Origin: Stromatinia cepivora
Lineage: Eukaryota; Ascomycota; Leotiomycetes; Helotiales; Sclerotiniaceae
Reading direction: 5' to 3'
Length of the DNA stretch: 64,000 nt
Assembly: GCA_014898415.1 (NCBI GenBank)
Contig: RCTD01000027.1
Coordinates: forward strand, 186,001 to 250,000
Position numbers and translations under genes: made by a program. The stretch's first letter is position 1; every line of letters begins with the position of its first letter. Positions 11,210-21,451 of this stretch are shown piece after piece. The notes below the pieces were generated by a model. The model did not search any database and was not told where the DNA came from. It was given only the letters and a program-made list of their open reading frames with translations.

Positions 11210-13440
11210 TAAGATGAAACTAGAGATAGAGATGATTAAAGAGAAAGACTTAAGTTAATGAACTTTTTAGTAAGCATACCAATAGCCGAGGCTAAATGCG
11301 AGAATCATGAACAAGTCATACAATAGTGCAGGCAATAATCAGGCACACATTTTTTCTGTCACAAGGCCAACACACTGACAACGCATATGTCCTTTCCAAC
11401 CTTCTCTCCAGACCAGTAACATTTCCTATTGAGAAGAAATTCACTAAGTTCGAAGTACCTAGTACATAAGCGAGTGGAGTATTATTGATTTGAGATTGTA
11501 AATGGAAAGTAAGACATTGAGGGAATTGGGAATTTGATTATTTCGTACTATCACAAGATCGAATCGGACTTCTGAACAAATTTTTCTGCCGAAAGTCCGT
11601 AAAAATTCAATCTAACTAAGATTATCGTATAGTGAGCGATGATGCTGAAACATTATGATTTGGAAGCGCCGAAATGCCTGAACGATGCATATGTAGCCAC
11701 AAAAATAAAGAACACCTAAGTTTAGCGTCCAATGATAGGTGTTACCACACATCCTTCGGTATCTGTTTACATATTTTCGTTGGCCAGTGGTGTTGATCTG
11801 ACTAGCAAGTTTCCAAGCTCTCTTATCTGCCAGTTGATGCTGATTACCATCCTGTGGATGACGAATAGCGTTTGATTGACAGGGCATACTGCTCAGCGCT
11901 GCAGCTTTTCAGCTCTCCACAACTTTCCGACCTTCTTTTTTCGGTTTAGCAATCGAAGATGACCTTGCATGGATATGAATGCCTGTCTACGGATGTCTCT
12001 AGCCGGTTTAACAAACGAAGAAAGCCTCGCACGTACACGTCAGCCTGTTGCATCCAGTTCAGCCGGAACTCAGCTTGGAACCATTCTTCCGTACAACACG
12101 GGGGATCAATCAGAGGCTCCAATACCCGTCCGTTATGAGTGGCTCAAAACCCCCGTTCATACCCGCGGGTCCCCGCGGGTCCCTGCAAGTGCCCATGTTG
12201 AATATAAAAAGGAAAAACAGGTGGTGTTTGCAATTTGTATGTATTTTGTATACAAAAAATCAAACAAATCCAAGGCTGACGGGGCTTACTAAGCCACCCC
12301 GTACGGGATAGCTTTTTTCATCCCCATCACCACCCGTACCCAGCCGTACCACTCAAGCCACCCGTTGCGACCACTAGGTGCGGGGTAATTTAATCGGCTT
12401 TATACAGGAAGCCGTAAATACAGTGAATAAATCATCAACGCACATCCATACCAGGAAAAGCAATACTAGGGAGATCAGAAAGCTCCCAATGATGGTCTTT
12501 TGAGGATATACTCGAAGGACAAAGGTATTCCATGTGATCAAATGATCTGTGTAGTCAGCACACGTGACAACTGCAGAATGAAGGCCTTTATTCCGTTTGA
12601 TATTTTTGTTGGTGGCCCGGGTAAATTGTGATATGCTGAGGAGTGGAGGATAATGCCATGTACTTGAAGCAAAAAATCTACGAGAGAAAGAATTATGGGA
12701 CGTTTCACAACGAAAGAAAATGCGGAGATGAATTATAAGTTCATTGACGATAATTTATTGCTAAATGGTTCTCACAGCACCTTGGTATGCCTTTCCCAAT
12801 TTTCAAAAGAATGTTTTAATCCTCGTGCACAATATCCTCGCTTTGCTGCAGCAAATGCATTTCGAAATTTGTTGCGAGGAGACATCTTCCTTCATATAAA
12901 AACCAACTGCTCCCTTGTCATATCTAACAATCAAGCCTCAAAACGTATGAATTCATCGAATCCTATATAAATGAAGAGTAGGAACAAGAGCGATGGCAGA
13001 GTAATAACAATATGCAATCTATCAAACAGTAAAGGCCTCATTCATTACTTATCAATAACAATACGCAAACTTTATTCCAATATTATGATATACCATATTA
13101 CCTCCGGCTGTATCATATCACTAGCCCATCCTTTGCCACTCAACCTGTCTTTAGCGATTCCCTTATACCAATTTTTATTGAATATTAACAACTACCCAAT
13201 GATAGTAATTGCTGCTAACCACTACAATAATCTCTTCAATTCTCGTATATACGGAATCGGGAATAGTTGAAAATCAGGAGTAGCCTTCCCGAGGTTTCCT
13301 TAAACGCATCAGGAACGGAGATGCTACAATCTTGAGTTCCAGTTGCAAGATGTACCAGAAAATTTAGGAGAATTCGAGAGGTGTTTCGGAAAAGCTAGCT
13401 GATGGTGCTTCAAGTAATCAGAAAGCTTAAATTTTTTCCA
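11210..13440. other. intergenic, no supported gene
   Basis: Several frames of 90-110 codons exist (11612-11887 minus, 11969-12292 plus, 12695-12970 plus) but none has a recognisable domain. Near 12165-12185 there is a doubled CCCGCGGGT motif, and around 12280-12370 a GC-rich stretch that may be an old repeat. Nothing firm. Confidence 0.4.
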
Positions 13441-13452
13441 TATTATTCACAT

Positions 13453-14190
13453 CTATAAGGTTGCATTGCTATTATGAATGAATTTTTTGTGGAGCCGTAA
13501 GTGATAAGGAATTTTGAACGTTTCTCCATATCTTTTGCATTCATAAGATTGCTTCTTATTGTGCACGACACGTCGATGCCGCCCCAAGCAACGAGAAGTT
13601 CTGAATGTTTTTCCGCATTGGTCGCATTGAGAAGGTTGCTTGATACTATGAGCGATACCTTGATGCTCCTTCAAATATCGAGCCTCTTTATATCTTCTGC
13701 TGCAGTCTGTTGAATTGCATACATAAGGATTTAAAGCCTGCTCTGACTTATGAGATGAGATATCTTTTGTTGCATTGAAATCAGATTGTTGATGCGATAG
13801 GTCGTCGTATATCGTGCGTCTTGGGGAAAGTGTTCTTGTGGTTATAACACCTTCAAATTCGATTGAAAATTCAGAAAGAGTTTGTGTGTTCTCAATAAAG
13901 CTGCTATTAAAGAAAATTGAGAGTTGATGATTGAGGATACAGGGTTGCAGATCATTCTCGAAAATGTATACAGAATCATCTGTTATATATTTATCAAGTA
14001 TTTCTTTCAACTCTATTTCATTCAAGGAAATCTTATTGGCATTTGACTTGATCTTCTTTCGATACTCCAAGTCACTTTTTGATTTGATAATTGTAAATTT
14101 CCGTTTTTGACCTTTTACAATCTTATCAAATCTCCTTTGAGATTCCTTCATATATTCTTGTAATGATTTTGGATACGAAAGTATTGGCAT
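13453..14190 (-). CDS. C2H2 zinc-finger protein, third finger degenerate
   Basis: The minus-strand frame from the ATG at 14190 to the TAG at 13453 gives 245 aa. The frame is open upstream to about 14290 without another ATG, so an upstream exon is possible. The N-terminal part is Lys-rich (KGQKRKFTIIKSKSDLEYRKK) and may be a nuclear targeting or DNA-contact region. Three adjacent C2H2 fingers end the protein. Finger 1 (about 158-181) is C-X4-C-X12-H-X4-H. Finger 2 (about 189-210, CDQCGKTF...HRRVVH) is canonical. Finger 3 (about 218-239, ECKRYGETF...HKKFIH) has Tyr in place of the second zinc-binding Cys. It is probably a nuclear DNA-binding protein; the target is unknown. Its 5' side borders the transposon nest. 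Confidence 0.7.
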   Translation of the reverse strand: MPILSYPKSLQEYMKESQRRFDKIVKGQKRKFTIIKSKSDLEYRKKIKSNANKISLNEIELKEILDKYITDDSVYIFENDLQPCILNHQLSIFFNSSFIENTQTLSEFSIEFEGVITTRTLSPRRTIYDDLSHQQSDFNATKDISSHKSEQALNPYVCNSTDCSRRYKEARYLKEHQGIAHSIKQPSQCDQCGKTFRTSRCLGRHRRVVHNKKQSYECKRYGETFKIPYHLRLHKKFIHNSNATL

Positions 14191-14241
14191 CTTTTTTAGA
14201 AGGGTTCGAGGGATCTTATATTGTTCAACGATTATTTTCAA

Positions 14242-14668
14242 TTCTTGTATAACATTTTGAACTTTAATAATTCTTCTAGTCTATAACTCAACTAAGGTTT
14301 TGTATAATTCGGATGGATTTTGCTGTAATCTCGAGAAATCGTTGTACAAATCGAGTTTCAGAACAAAGTTATATAGAGATCTTTAGTATATAATAGTATT
14401 TTCTTAGAAAGAAAGAGTATGACTAATATAGATTATCCAAACGGTGATTCAAGATAGTTTTGCTTCATTATTATATTTTTATCTGAAATACAATTCAAGA
14501 TATATTGAAGCTTTTTATCGATGTCAGATTGATCGTAAAGTTTTATTCAATTGTATATGGGTCTAGTAACTCTCAGTCCATCAAAAGAGCCGACAAGATA
14601 GTAAGACCAAAATTTCCTTCATTTGATCTTAGAACGATTGATATAAATAAAGATAGTAATACCAAATA
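14242..14668. other. intergenic between zinc-finger gene and transposon nest
   Basis: Moderately AT-rich, with no frame or repeat recognised. The outer end of the truncated TIR transposon copy would be expected here but could not be found. Confidence 0.4.
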
Positions 14669-15485
14669 AGTCAACCACCCTAGTTTCCGGCCACCCCTAC
14701 TTTCCGGCCACCATTTTACACCAAAAACCACGATTTTTACCTATGAATAACTTTTTAAATAATAAACATAATTGATTCAAATTTTGAATATAGACTCTTT
14801 ATATAAATATTGAATCATTCTTAAAATTTTATAATTTTAGGTTTTTTTTTTGATAGAAATATTAAAGATTGAATTTTTGATTTTTGATTTGTATATGATT
14901 TATATACAAATTAAAAAAATATCAAAATCTTGAATAACTTTTCAATAAAAATAATTAAAAATAAACTATTAATTTTTTTGAAATCTTTGAATCATATTTT
15001 ATAAAATGAATCAAACCACTATATATAATAATTTATAGATAATCTTTTATTGATATTTATATTTTATTTCATACAAAATTTTATATAGATAATTTTTCAA
15101 TTAGTAATAAAACATTATTTATAAATGAAGATTTTTCGAAATTAGATTCATTTTATATAATATAATTTCAGGATTTTATTAAAATTTATAATTTATTTTT
15201 AATTATTTTTGTTGAAAAATTATTCAAGATTTTGATGTTTTTTTAATTTGTATATAAATCATATACAAATCAAAATTCGAAAATTCAACCTTTAATATCT
15301 TGACGAAAAAAATTGCGAAAAATCTGAAATTTACAGAATTGATTTGAATTTAGATAATAAACTTTTAATCAAAATTTCATTTAATTATATTCATAAATAA
15401 GAAAATTAAAAATGCAAAAAATGATGATTTTTGGTGTGAATGATGGTCGGAAAGTAGGGGTGGCCGGAAACTAGGGTGGTTGACT
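14669..15485. mobile_element. giant palindromic MITE/foldback element with TA target duplication
   Basis: The left end AGTCAACCACCCTAGTTTCC and the right end complementing it are flanked by TA at 14667-14668 and 15486-15487. The terminal inverted repeats contain two related boxes (CCGGCCACCCC and CCGGCCACCA). Outside the ends the inverted symmetry continues inward. For example, TTTGTATATGATTTATATAC near 14890 mirrors GTATATAAATCATATAC near 15250, and AAAATCTTGAATAAC mirrors TTATTCAAGATTTT. The whole 817 bp is therefore close to one long hairpin with arms near 400 bp. There are no coding frames. TA insertion and the box structure fit the Tc1/mariner-pogo superfamily (inference). Confidence 0.85.
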
Positions 15486-15487
15486 TA

Positions 15488-16244
15488 TAGAATATTTTGT
15501 ATTACTCTTCAAAATTATATACAAAGTTATTTTTTGTATAAAAAAGATATTCAAAATATATAAAAGATAATTTCGATATAGAAGAAAGTATTAATAAAAT
15601 AGATATTGATTTAAAAGATTTTGGGTATTAATTCTATATATTGATAGATACAAGAAATTAACGAAACCCTTTTCGAAATAAATGAAAATGAATCTATATT
15701 TGGAAAACAATAGATATATAATTTCCTGTTTAGGAATCCTGAAATTCAAACTAAAAGATAAATCAGAATCGATAATCAATATATTTCAGGTATTATTATT
15801 GAAATTATTAATAAGTTTTTCGAAAAGTTGAATTTGCTGGTTATTATTTATATTAAATTGGAAAACAGATGGAATATGGATGAAATTGGTATTATAGAAG
15901 GTCGGGGCTTGAATGGTATAGTATTTGAGAGTGTTGAGAGATGTTTTATTCAAAAGAAGTAATTTGGTACAAAAAGTTGGATCTTTTTTATTGAATATAT
16001 CTCTATTATAGAAAAAGCATTACTACTCTTTATTATATATAAGGGTAAAAGTATTCAACAATAATGATTCTCTATTGAATTTGATATATATAAGAATTAA
16101 AAGTTCTATATTATAAAGAATGGATGGATTATCAATGAAATGAGTCTAGTATGATTAAAGGAGATCTTTATTCTTTAAATAGCCTCTTCTGACCCAAAAG
16201 AGGTTAGATTGTTTGTTTTGGATAGGTATGGAAGTTATGAAATT
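15488..16244 (-). mobile_element. TIR transposon copy 1, outer part of truncated left arm
   Basis: This is the inverted counterpart of about 22290-23035 in the right-hand copy. For example, GATAAATCAGAATCGATAATC here mirrors the same string read in reverse near 22750. It has decayed and carries only short frames. Its outer end, including the TIR, is missing and the block begins at the MITE junction. It is interrupted at 16244 by the LTR element and resumes at 20378. Confidence 0.75.
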
Positions 16245-16436
16245 TATTACGAACCTCAACTACGAAACTAGGGCTAGCCGAAAGCGGGCCGAATTGTACG
16301 CTAGTTTGAAGAGTTTTCACCTATATAGAAGGGAATTCTTCAATACCATTTAGAGAAAGTAATGAAAAGTTTTTGATTCTAAACCCGAACTTATTGTTAT
16401 TCGAATATTAACCGATTCTTTGCTGTGATTTTCATA
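16245..16436 (+). repeat. 5' LTR of copy A
   Basis: This is 192 bp, the same length as the reassembled 3' LTR. The terminal TG has become TA and the terminal CACA has become CATA, which is C-to-T/G-to-A decay at the ends. Confidence 0.9.
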
Positions 16437-16579
16437 ATTCTTTTTATTCATTCTTGAAAGCAATTCATCGGTTAATTTTGGGAATAACTTCATTTTTTTC
16501 GATTCATAAAAGCCTTCGAATTTTATCGAAAATCCTTCAGAATATTATCAAAATTCATCTTTGAAATTTACCTTCAAAA

Positions 16580-16870
16580 TATATACGAATTAGATCTAGA
16601 AATAAGTCTTCGAAAACCCTTCGAAAATTACCTTCAAAATATATACGAATTTGGCTTCGAAACGAACCTTCGAAAACCCTTCGGAATATTATCAAAAACC
16701 TTTGAAAACCTTTCGAAATTTACCCTCAAAATATATACGAATTCGATCTCAAAATGAACCTTCGAAAATCTTTCGAAAATTACTTTTAAAACATATATGA
16801 ATTTGACTTCGAAACAAGCCTTCGAAGACCCTTCGGAATATTATCAAAAATCTACCAAAAATACTATAAA
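16580..16870 (+). repeat. imperfect internal repeats with TTCGAAAA/CCTTCAAAATATATACGAA
   Basis: About four imperfect units containing CCTTCAAAATATATACGAAT followed by CTTCGAAA-type words. They belong to the internal region of the non-autonomous LTR element and recur in diverged form in copy B near 58990-59150. Confidence 0.7.
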
Positions 16871-17669
16871 AAATCTTCGAATCAAGAAAACAAGAAAAAG
16901 GAATTGAAAAGATTTATTCGAAAGATATGAATATAATATACAAATTGAACCCTATCCTATTTTACGAAATTCGAAAGCGAATCCTTAAATCATACAAATC
17001 ATTTAAACAAAAGGATAAAAAAACGAAAGCATATGGAAAACCTTCAAGACCCCATCAGAAAAGTGAAGAATTTGAATATAAAAGTTGAAATTATGATAAA
17101 GTTTTTGATATTATCCTTGAAAAGTACAATAAATGGATTTATATATAATAATAATAAAGCCTTTAGTATTACCCTTGAAAAATATAATGAACGGATTCAT
17201 ATATGATAATGATAATAATGAAGTTTTTGATATTACCCTTGAAGAGTATAATAAATGAATTCATATATAATACTAACCGCATTTCTATTTCAAACAAAAC
17301 CCTAACAAAATGTTTGAAGCTTCTTCCCTTTGACGGAATACCAGGCCTCTTCCAAAAGGAGGGATGAAGCTAGTCCTTATATAATTCTAAAGGATCATTA
17401 ATAAAAACTAATTGCAAACAATCAAATCCACATCGGAAAACTAGTATATTAGCTGAAGACGAAATAGTATTTATACTGAAATCATCATTTTTTTGATACA
17501 AATTTGAATCGATGTATTGATGGATATAATATATTTTATATTTCAAGTTTCAAAAAAAGACAAATTGAAAATTCCCCTCCCTTTATTATTTACTGAATCT
17601 ACAGGATTGTTGAAATCGATAAGGATATTGATCCAAAAAAAAAGATATCAATATCCCCTATTCATTTAT

Positions 17670-17960
17670 ATCAAATCGAAAGTATATCAAATCGAAAGTA
17701 TACCAAATTGAAAATATATCAAATCCAAATCGAAAATATACCAAATCGAAAGTATACCGAATTCAAATCGAAAGTATACCAAATCGAAAGCATACCGAAT
17801 TTAAATCGAAAGTATATCGAATCCAAATCGAAAGTATACCGAATCCAAATCGAAAGTATATCGAATCCAAATCGAAAATATAATGAATCCGAATCGAAAG
17901 TATACCAAATCGAAAGCATACCGAATCGAAAGTATATCAAATCGAAAACATATTTATCAA
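17670..17960 (+). repeat. tandem AAATCGAAAGTATACC-type repeats
   Basis: About 15 variable units such as AAATCGAAAGTATACCAAAT and GAATCCAAATCGAAAGTATA. Frames through them in either direction give periodic peptides (SKVYQIES...) that are repeat artefacts. The equivalent region in copy B lies around 59930-60280. Confidence 0.85.
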
Positions 17961-18229
17961 AATTGTATCGAAATTGTATCGAAATCGAATTGAAAGTGGA
18001 TCGAAAATGAATATATATATAGGGGTTTTTAAATGATATTGAAGAGTTTTCAAAGAAATAAGAATACTAAATTTCATAAAATGAAGATGTAGGTATTATA
18101 ATTTCATTATTAAAGGAATTATTATGGATTTAATTATTATATAAAGTTTTCCATTAAAGTTTCAATTCGGCCGATTATTATAGAGTTAGGAATAGAGGAA
18201 TTAAAAGAATTGAAAGGATTTCGATAGAT

Positions 18230-18415
18230 CTATAATGATTCTACGAAAAAGCATACTATATACTATCGATGATTTTACGAAAAAAGCATACAATACAATA
18301 TCGATGGATCTACAATGGTTTTACGAAAAGGTATACAATACAATACAATGGTTTTACGAAAAGGCATACAACACAATACAATGGTTTCACGAAAAGGTAT
18401 ACAATACAATATCGA
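18230..18415 (+). repeat. imperfect about 35-bp repeats near the 3' end of copy A
   Basis: Five units of the type GGTTTTACGAAAAGGTATAC followed by AATACAATA. One shortened unit is retained in copy B near 60500-60530. Internal non-coding repeat of the LTR element. Confidence 0.75.
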
Positions 18416-18501
18416 ATGATATTGGTTTCGATTGGATATTTCAATTTAAATGGTTTCACTTCAAAAGCTTTCGAGAACGAAAGCTTCAGAAGGGAAGGCT
18501 C

Positions 18502-18686
18502 TGTTACGAACCTCAATTATGAAACTAGGGCTAATCGAAAGCGGACCGAATTGTATACTAATTTGAAGAGTTTTCATTTATATAAAGGGGAATTCTTCAA
18601 TACTATTTAGAGAAAGTAATGAAAAGTTTTTGATTCTAAACCCGAACCTATTGTTATTCGAATATTAACCGATTCTTTGCTGTGAT
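18502..18686 (+). repeat. 3' LTR of copy A, first part (last 7 bp at 20371-20377)
   Basis: Starts TGTTACGAACC and stops at CTGTGAT, where the nested element entered. After the nested element the duplicated GTGAT (20366-20370) is followed by TCTCACA, completing the LTR at 20377. Confidence 0.9.
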
Positions 18687-18836
18687 TGTCACGAGATACA
18701 CGTGATCGCGTCCGATCGGGCTAGTACAATACTAAGCTTCAAGTCGATCATATATATAGCTTTGTAGCACTCTCTCTTTAGCTCTGTAACTTTTAATTCT
18801 AAGATTGATCTCTAAACACTTATTGAATTCGTTATA
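18687..18836 (+). repeat. 5' LTR of nested element
   Basis: 150 bp. It differs from its partner at 20216-20365 mostly by transitions, for example CGTCACA against CGTTATA at the end. Confidence 0.9.
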
Positions 18837-19129
18837 TTATTAAAAGCTCTTCCAGATAAGAAATAGAATAATATTTGTATATACTCATGTATACTCCACT
18901 TGCTTCTATTTAGGTATATTGTTTTTGCTTTTTCGCCTATATATAAATCTTCTTGATATTATTCGAAAATATTATCTTTTTTTTTACCCTTAATTTCTAA
19001 ACTATGGATTACAATTCGATAAATCTTATGATTACAGAACTTTGTAGCGAAATGATTCATTAACGGGATGAAATCTCGTTTTATACTCTTTAATTCTCGA
19101 ATGTATTCCTGTTGCTTATATTCTTTCTC

Positions 19130-20144
19130 ATCCGAAACCCTTTTTCCTTGATTCTGAAAAGTTTAATAATAGCTTTCAAAAGTTCGATACTTGGTTTCCC
19201 TTGATTCGAGTGAAACTATAAGTAAACGGTGTTGCGATCGGCGATTCTACGGTTCAATTTTATTATATTTATCTCAATCTCGAATCTTATATACAAACTA
19301 TAATACTACCTCAATTTTCTTCTCTTGATCAAAACATTCCTTTAGATTATATAACGATCTTAGATCAACTTATACGTGTTTATAATAATCCGAATAAAAT
19401 TCAAAAACCGAAGATAAATTATTCATTTTCAAATAAAGAATCGATTCTTTATATACTTATATTGTAAAGTTTGAAAGAACTTTTTATAAAACTAAAGATC
19501 AAAATTAATCCGATTCGAATAAGATCTCAATCTTTTGTAATGAATTCAATATTACTTTTAGAAATCGTCTTTCTCAATAGTTTTCTTTTCCTTATTCTTA
19601 TCCCGACTTTATTCAGGTTATATAATAACTAGCTGTTCACACAGCAAATGGATTCCTTGTATTATCCCACTCTAATAAATCTAAAACCTTATATATATTA
19701 CAGAATCTATTCTACTCTTAGAATTACAATCCAATGAACATTAGTAATCTTAATGTTATTGGTGCCCTTAATCCTTTTGATATTTAATCGGATAAGTTTG
19801 ATTATATTTTGATTTTACCCCGCATATAAACACTTGAGTTTTCTCTTTCTAAAAGAATTTTTTTATATAAACAAAATAAATATATATGATATAGAAGTAT
19901 CTTTTATTGAATATAAATCTATTCATTAGATCTATATCAAAGAACCCAAGATCGACAAAAGCCTGTTCCGGTTATTATATTAACTACTGAATCCGAAAAC
20001 GATAATAATGAAGATTTAGAAGAGATGATCAATGACCGATATTTTGAAGATCGTTTGGAGGAGGCATATGGTATAGTGGATATATATTCGTTGATTGTGA
20101 TGTATACTTCGCATCAAGTATTTTTAGAAGAAGAAAACGATTAA
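19130..20144 (+). pseudogene. gag remnant of the nested element
   Basis: A forward frame reads FNNSFQKFDTWFPLIRVKL, then a stop where a Gln codon would fit. It continues VAIGDSTVQFYYIYLNLES and DYITILDQLIRVYNNPNK, followed further on by SFPYSYPDFIQV and a Glu/Asp-rich tail ending MYTSHQVFLEEEND and TAA at 20142-20144. This pattern resembles the Gag proteins of ascomycete LTR retrotransposons. Protease, integrase and reverse transcriptase are absent before the polypurine tract. Several in-frame stops and shifts make it inactive. Confidence 0.7.
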
Positions 20145-20194
20145 TGATCATTTTGTATTTAAATCATTCATTTTAAATGAGTTCAAAGCGAACT

Positions 20195-20215
20195 CTTCAA
20201 AAAGGGGGGGGGTAG
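20195..20215 (+). promoter_or_regulatory. polypurine tract of the nested element
   Basis: AAAAAGGGGGGGGG followed by TAG abuts the 3' LTR at 20216. A G-rich run is exceptional in this AT-rich block, and the position is that of plus-strand priming in LTR elements. Confidence 0.75.
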
Positions 20216-20365
20216 TATCACGAGATACACATGATCGCGTCCGATCGGGCTAATACGGTATTAAGCTTCGAACCGATCATATATATAGTTTCGTAGCACT
20301 CTCTCTTTAGCTCTGTAGCTTTTAATTCTAAGATTGATCTCTAAACGTTCGTTGGGTTCGTCACA
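20216..20365 (+). repeat. 3' LTR of nested element
   Basis: 150 bp, starting TATCACGAGATACAC and ending GGGTTCGTCACA, followed directly by the duplicated GTGAT. Confidence 0.9.
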
Positions 20366-20377
20366 GTGATTCTCACA

Positions 20378-21226
20378 AAATTATTCAATTTATATTTGAA
20401 TACTTTAAAAATAATATATATCTTTTATTCTTTCCTTTATATATATTATATATATTACAATCTCTTGATTTATTAATATTCTTTTCTTTAAAACACGAAT
20501 ATTAATATAAATTTAATAAATTAAATTCATTATTAAATTCTATATTTATAGGCAAAAGGAATTTTCTTGTATATTATCAGAAAGTAAAATTAAAGAGTTT
20601 GATTCTGAATAATATTATTTTAGAATAGAGAGCTTCAGGTTTATAGTCTTAAAACTATACTAAATCTTTTTTATTCAGATTATTATTTGAAAATAATAAT
20701 AAAGAAATTCAAAGTCTGAATTCGATCTTAGATGATGATTTAATATTTTAATAGAATATAGATTCATCTTTAATTCGATAAAAAATATTACAAAAAACAA
20801 ATGATATATAAAAATATATATTAATATTAAAATCTAAAAAAGAAATAGACTTTTATATTTGTTAATTATTCTTTTGAAAGATTCAAAAAGTATTTGATAT
20901 TAAGGATTATGAAATTATGAAATCTAAATATCGAATAAAGGAATTGGAATATAAATTAAAATATATTATATTTAAAAAAAAAGAGGAAGGTTAATATTAA
21001 TCCAAATTCGAAGTTTTTTGAGATTAATGTTATATATCAGGTTCAAATTGAAGTTGGTGATCATAAAATTGATAGAATAGATTTTGATAGTATATATAAA
21101 ATTGATATTATAGAAGATTGTATTGTAATTGGATAGTTATTGAATTATTGAAGTTTAAAAGTTGTATATAAATATTTTATGAGGTAGCCCAAAAGAGGGG
21201 TGGTCCCAAAAGTGGGGTACTAAATT
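20378..21226 (-). mobile_element. TIR transposon copy 1, inner part of left arm with its TIR
   Basis: Continues the left arm interrupted by the LTR element and mirrors about 21480-22290. It ends with a TIR (GGTGGTCCCAAAAGTGGGGT then ACTAAATT, ending at 21226) followed by TA at 21227-21228. Read outward, the TIR is that of copy 2 with two or three transition differences. No intact transposase frame. Confidence 0.8.
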
Positions 21227-21451
21227 TAAAGCATACCATTCTTAACCGCTTCCGCTCGTATTTGCCTCATTCTGCATCCTTCGCTTTTTATCTTCAGAGC
21301 ACAGCCCTCTTTTCTTGCATCTTCAACCTGTTTCGCCGCGGCAGCTACTTGTGGATCTTTAGCAACGATCTCAACAAACTCTTTTGTTATGAGGCCTAAT
21401 TGTGTACCACGATTTGCGTTCAGACTGCGAGCGAAGTTGATTTGCTCTGTA
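21227..21451 (-). pseudogene. non-decayed coding-like spacer between two inverted transposons
   Basis: This 225-bp segment lies between TA dinucleotides that are the target sites of two inverted transposon copies. Its composition is ordinary, unlike everything around it. On the minus strand it is open throughout and reads EQINFARSLNANRGTQLG, KEFVEIVAKDPQVAAAAKQV and EDARKEGCALKIKSEGCRMR, an alpha-helical, charged C-terminal-like segment. The frame closes with a TAA that straddles the TA target site, so the stop may have been created by insertion. I do not recognise the family. It could be the tail of a host gene or of another transposase. Confidence 0.5.

Larger units (their letters stand above)
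18687..20365 (+). mobile_element. nested gag-only LTR element (TR-GAG-like)
   Basis: LTRs at 18687-18836 and 20216-20365 are both exactly 150 bp, starting TGTCACGAGATACAC (TATCACG in the second) and ending TTCGTCACA (TTCGTTATA in the first). The 5-bp target duplication GTGAT is at 18682-18686 and 20366-20370. A purine run ending in nine G (about 20195-20215) sits immediately before the 3' LTR, as expected of a polypurine tract. The 1379-bp internal region carries gag-like but no pol-like sequence. Length 1679 bp. A primer-binding site could not be identified with confidence. Confidence 0.9.
16245..20377. mobile_element. non-autonomous LTR retrotransposon (copy A), interrupted by a nested element
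   Basis: The 5' LTR is 16245-16436 (192 bp, TATTACGAACC... to GATTTTCATA). The 3' LTR is 18502-18686 plus 20371-20377 (192 bp, TGTTACGAACC... to GATTCTCACA), split by the nested element. The target duplication AAATT flanks the element at 16240-16244 and 20378-20382, and the right arm of the palindrome supplies the empty site near 22285-22300. The internal region 16437-18501 (2065 bp) has no reverse transcriptase or gag and consists largely of short repeats, so the element needs proteins from elsewhere. Net length without the nested insertion is about 2.45 kb. Copy B is at 58602-60877. Confidence 0.9.

Noticed and set aside
17708..18010. 100-aa repetitive frame (SKVYQIES...) and its antisense partner
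   Set aside because: Created by the tandem CGAAAGTATACC repeats inside a non-coding LTR element; no counterpart frame survives in copy B.
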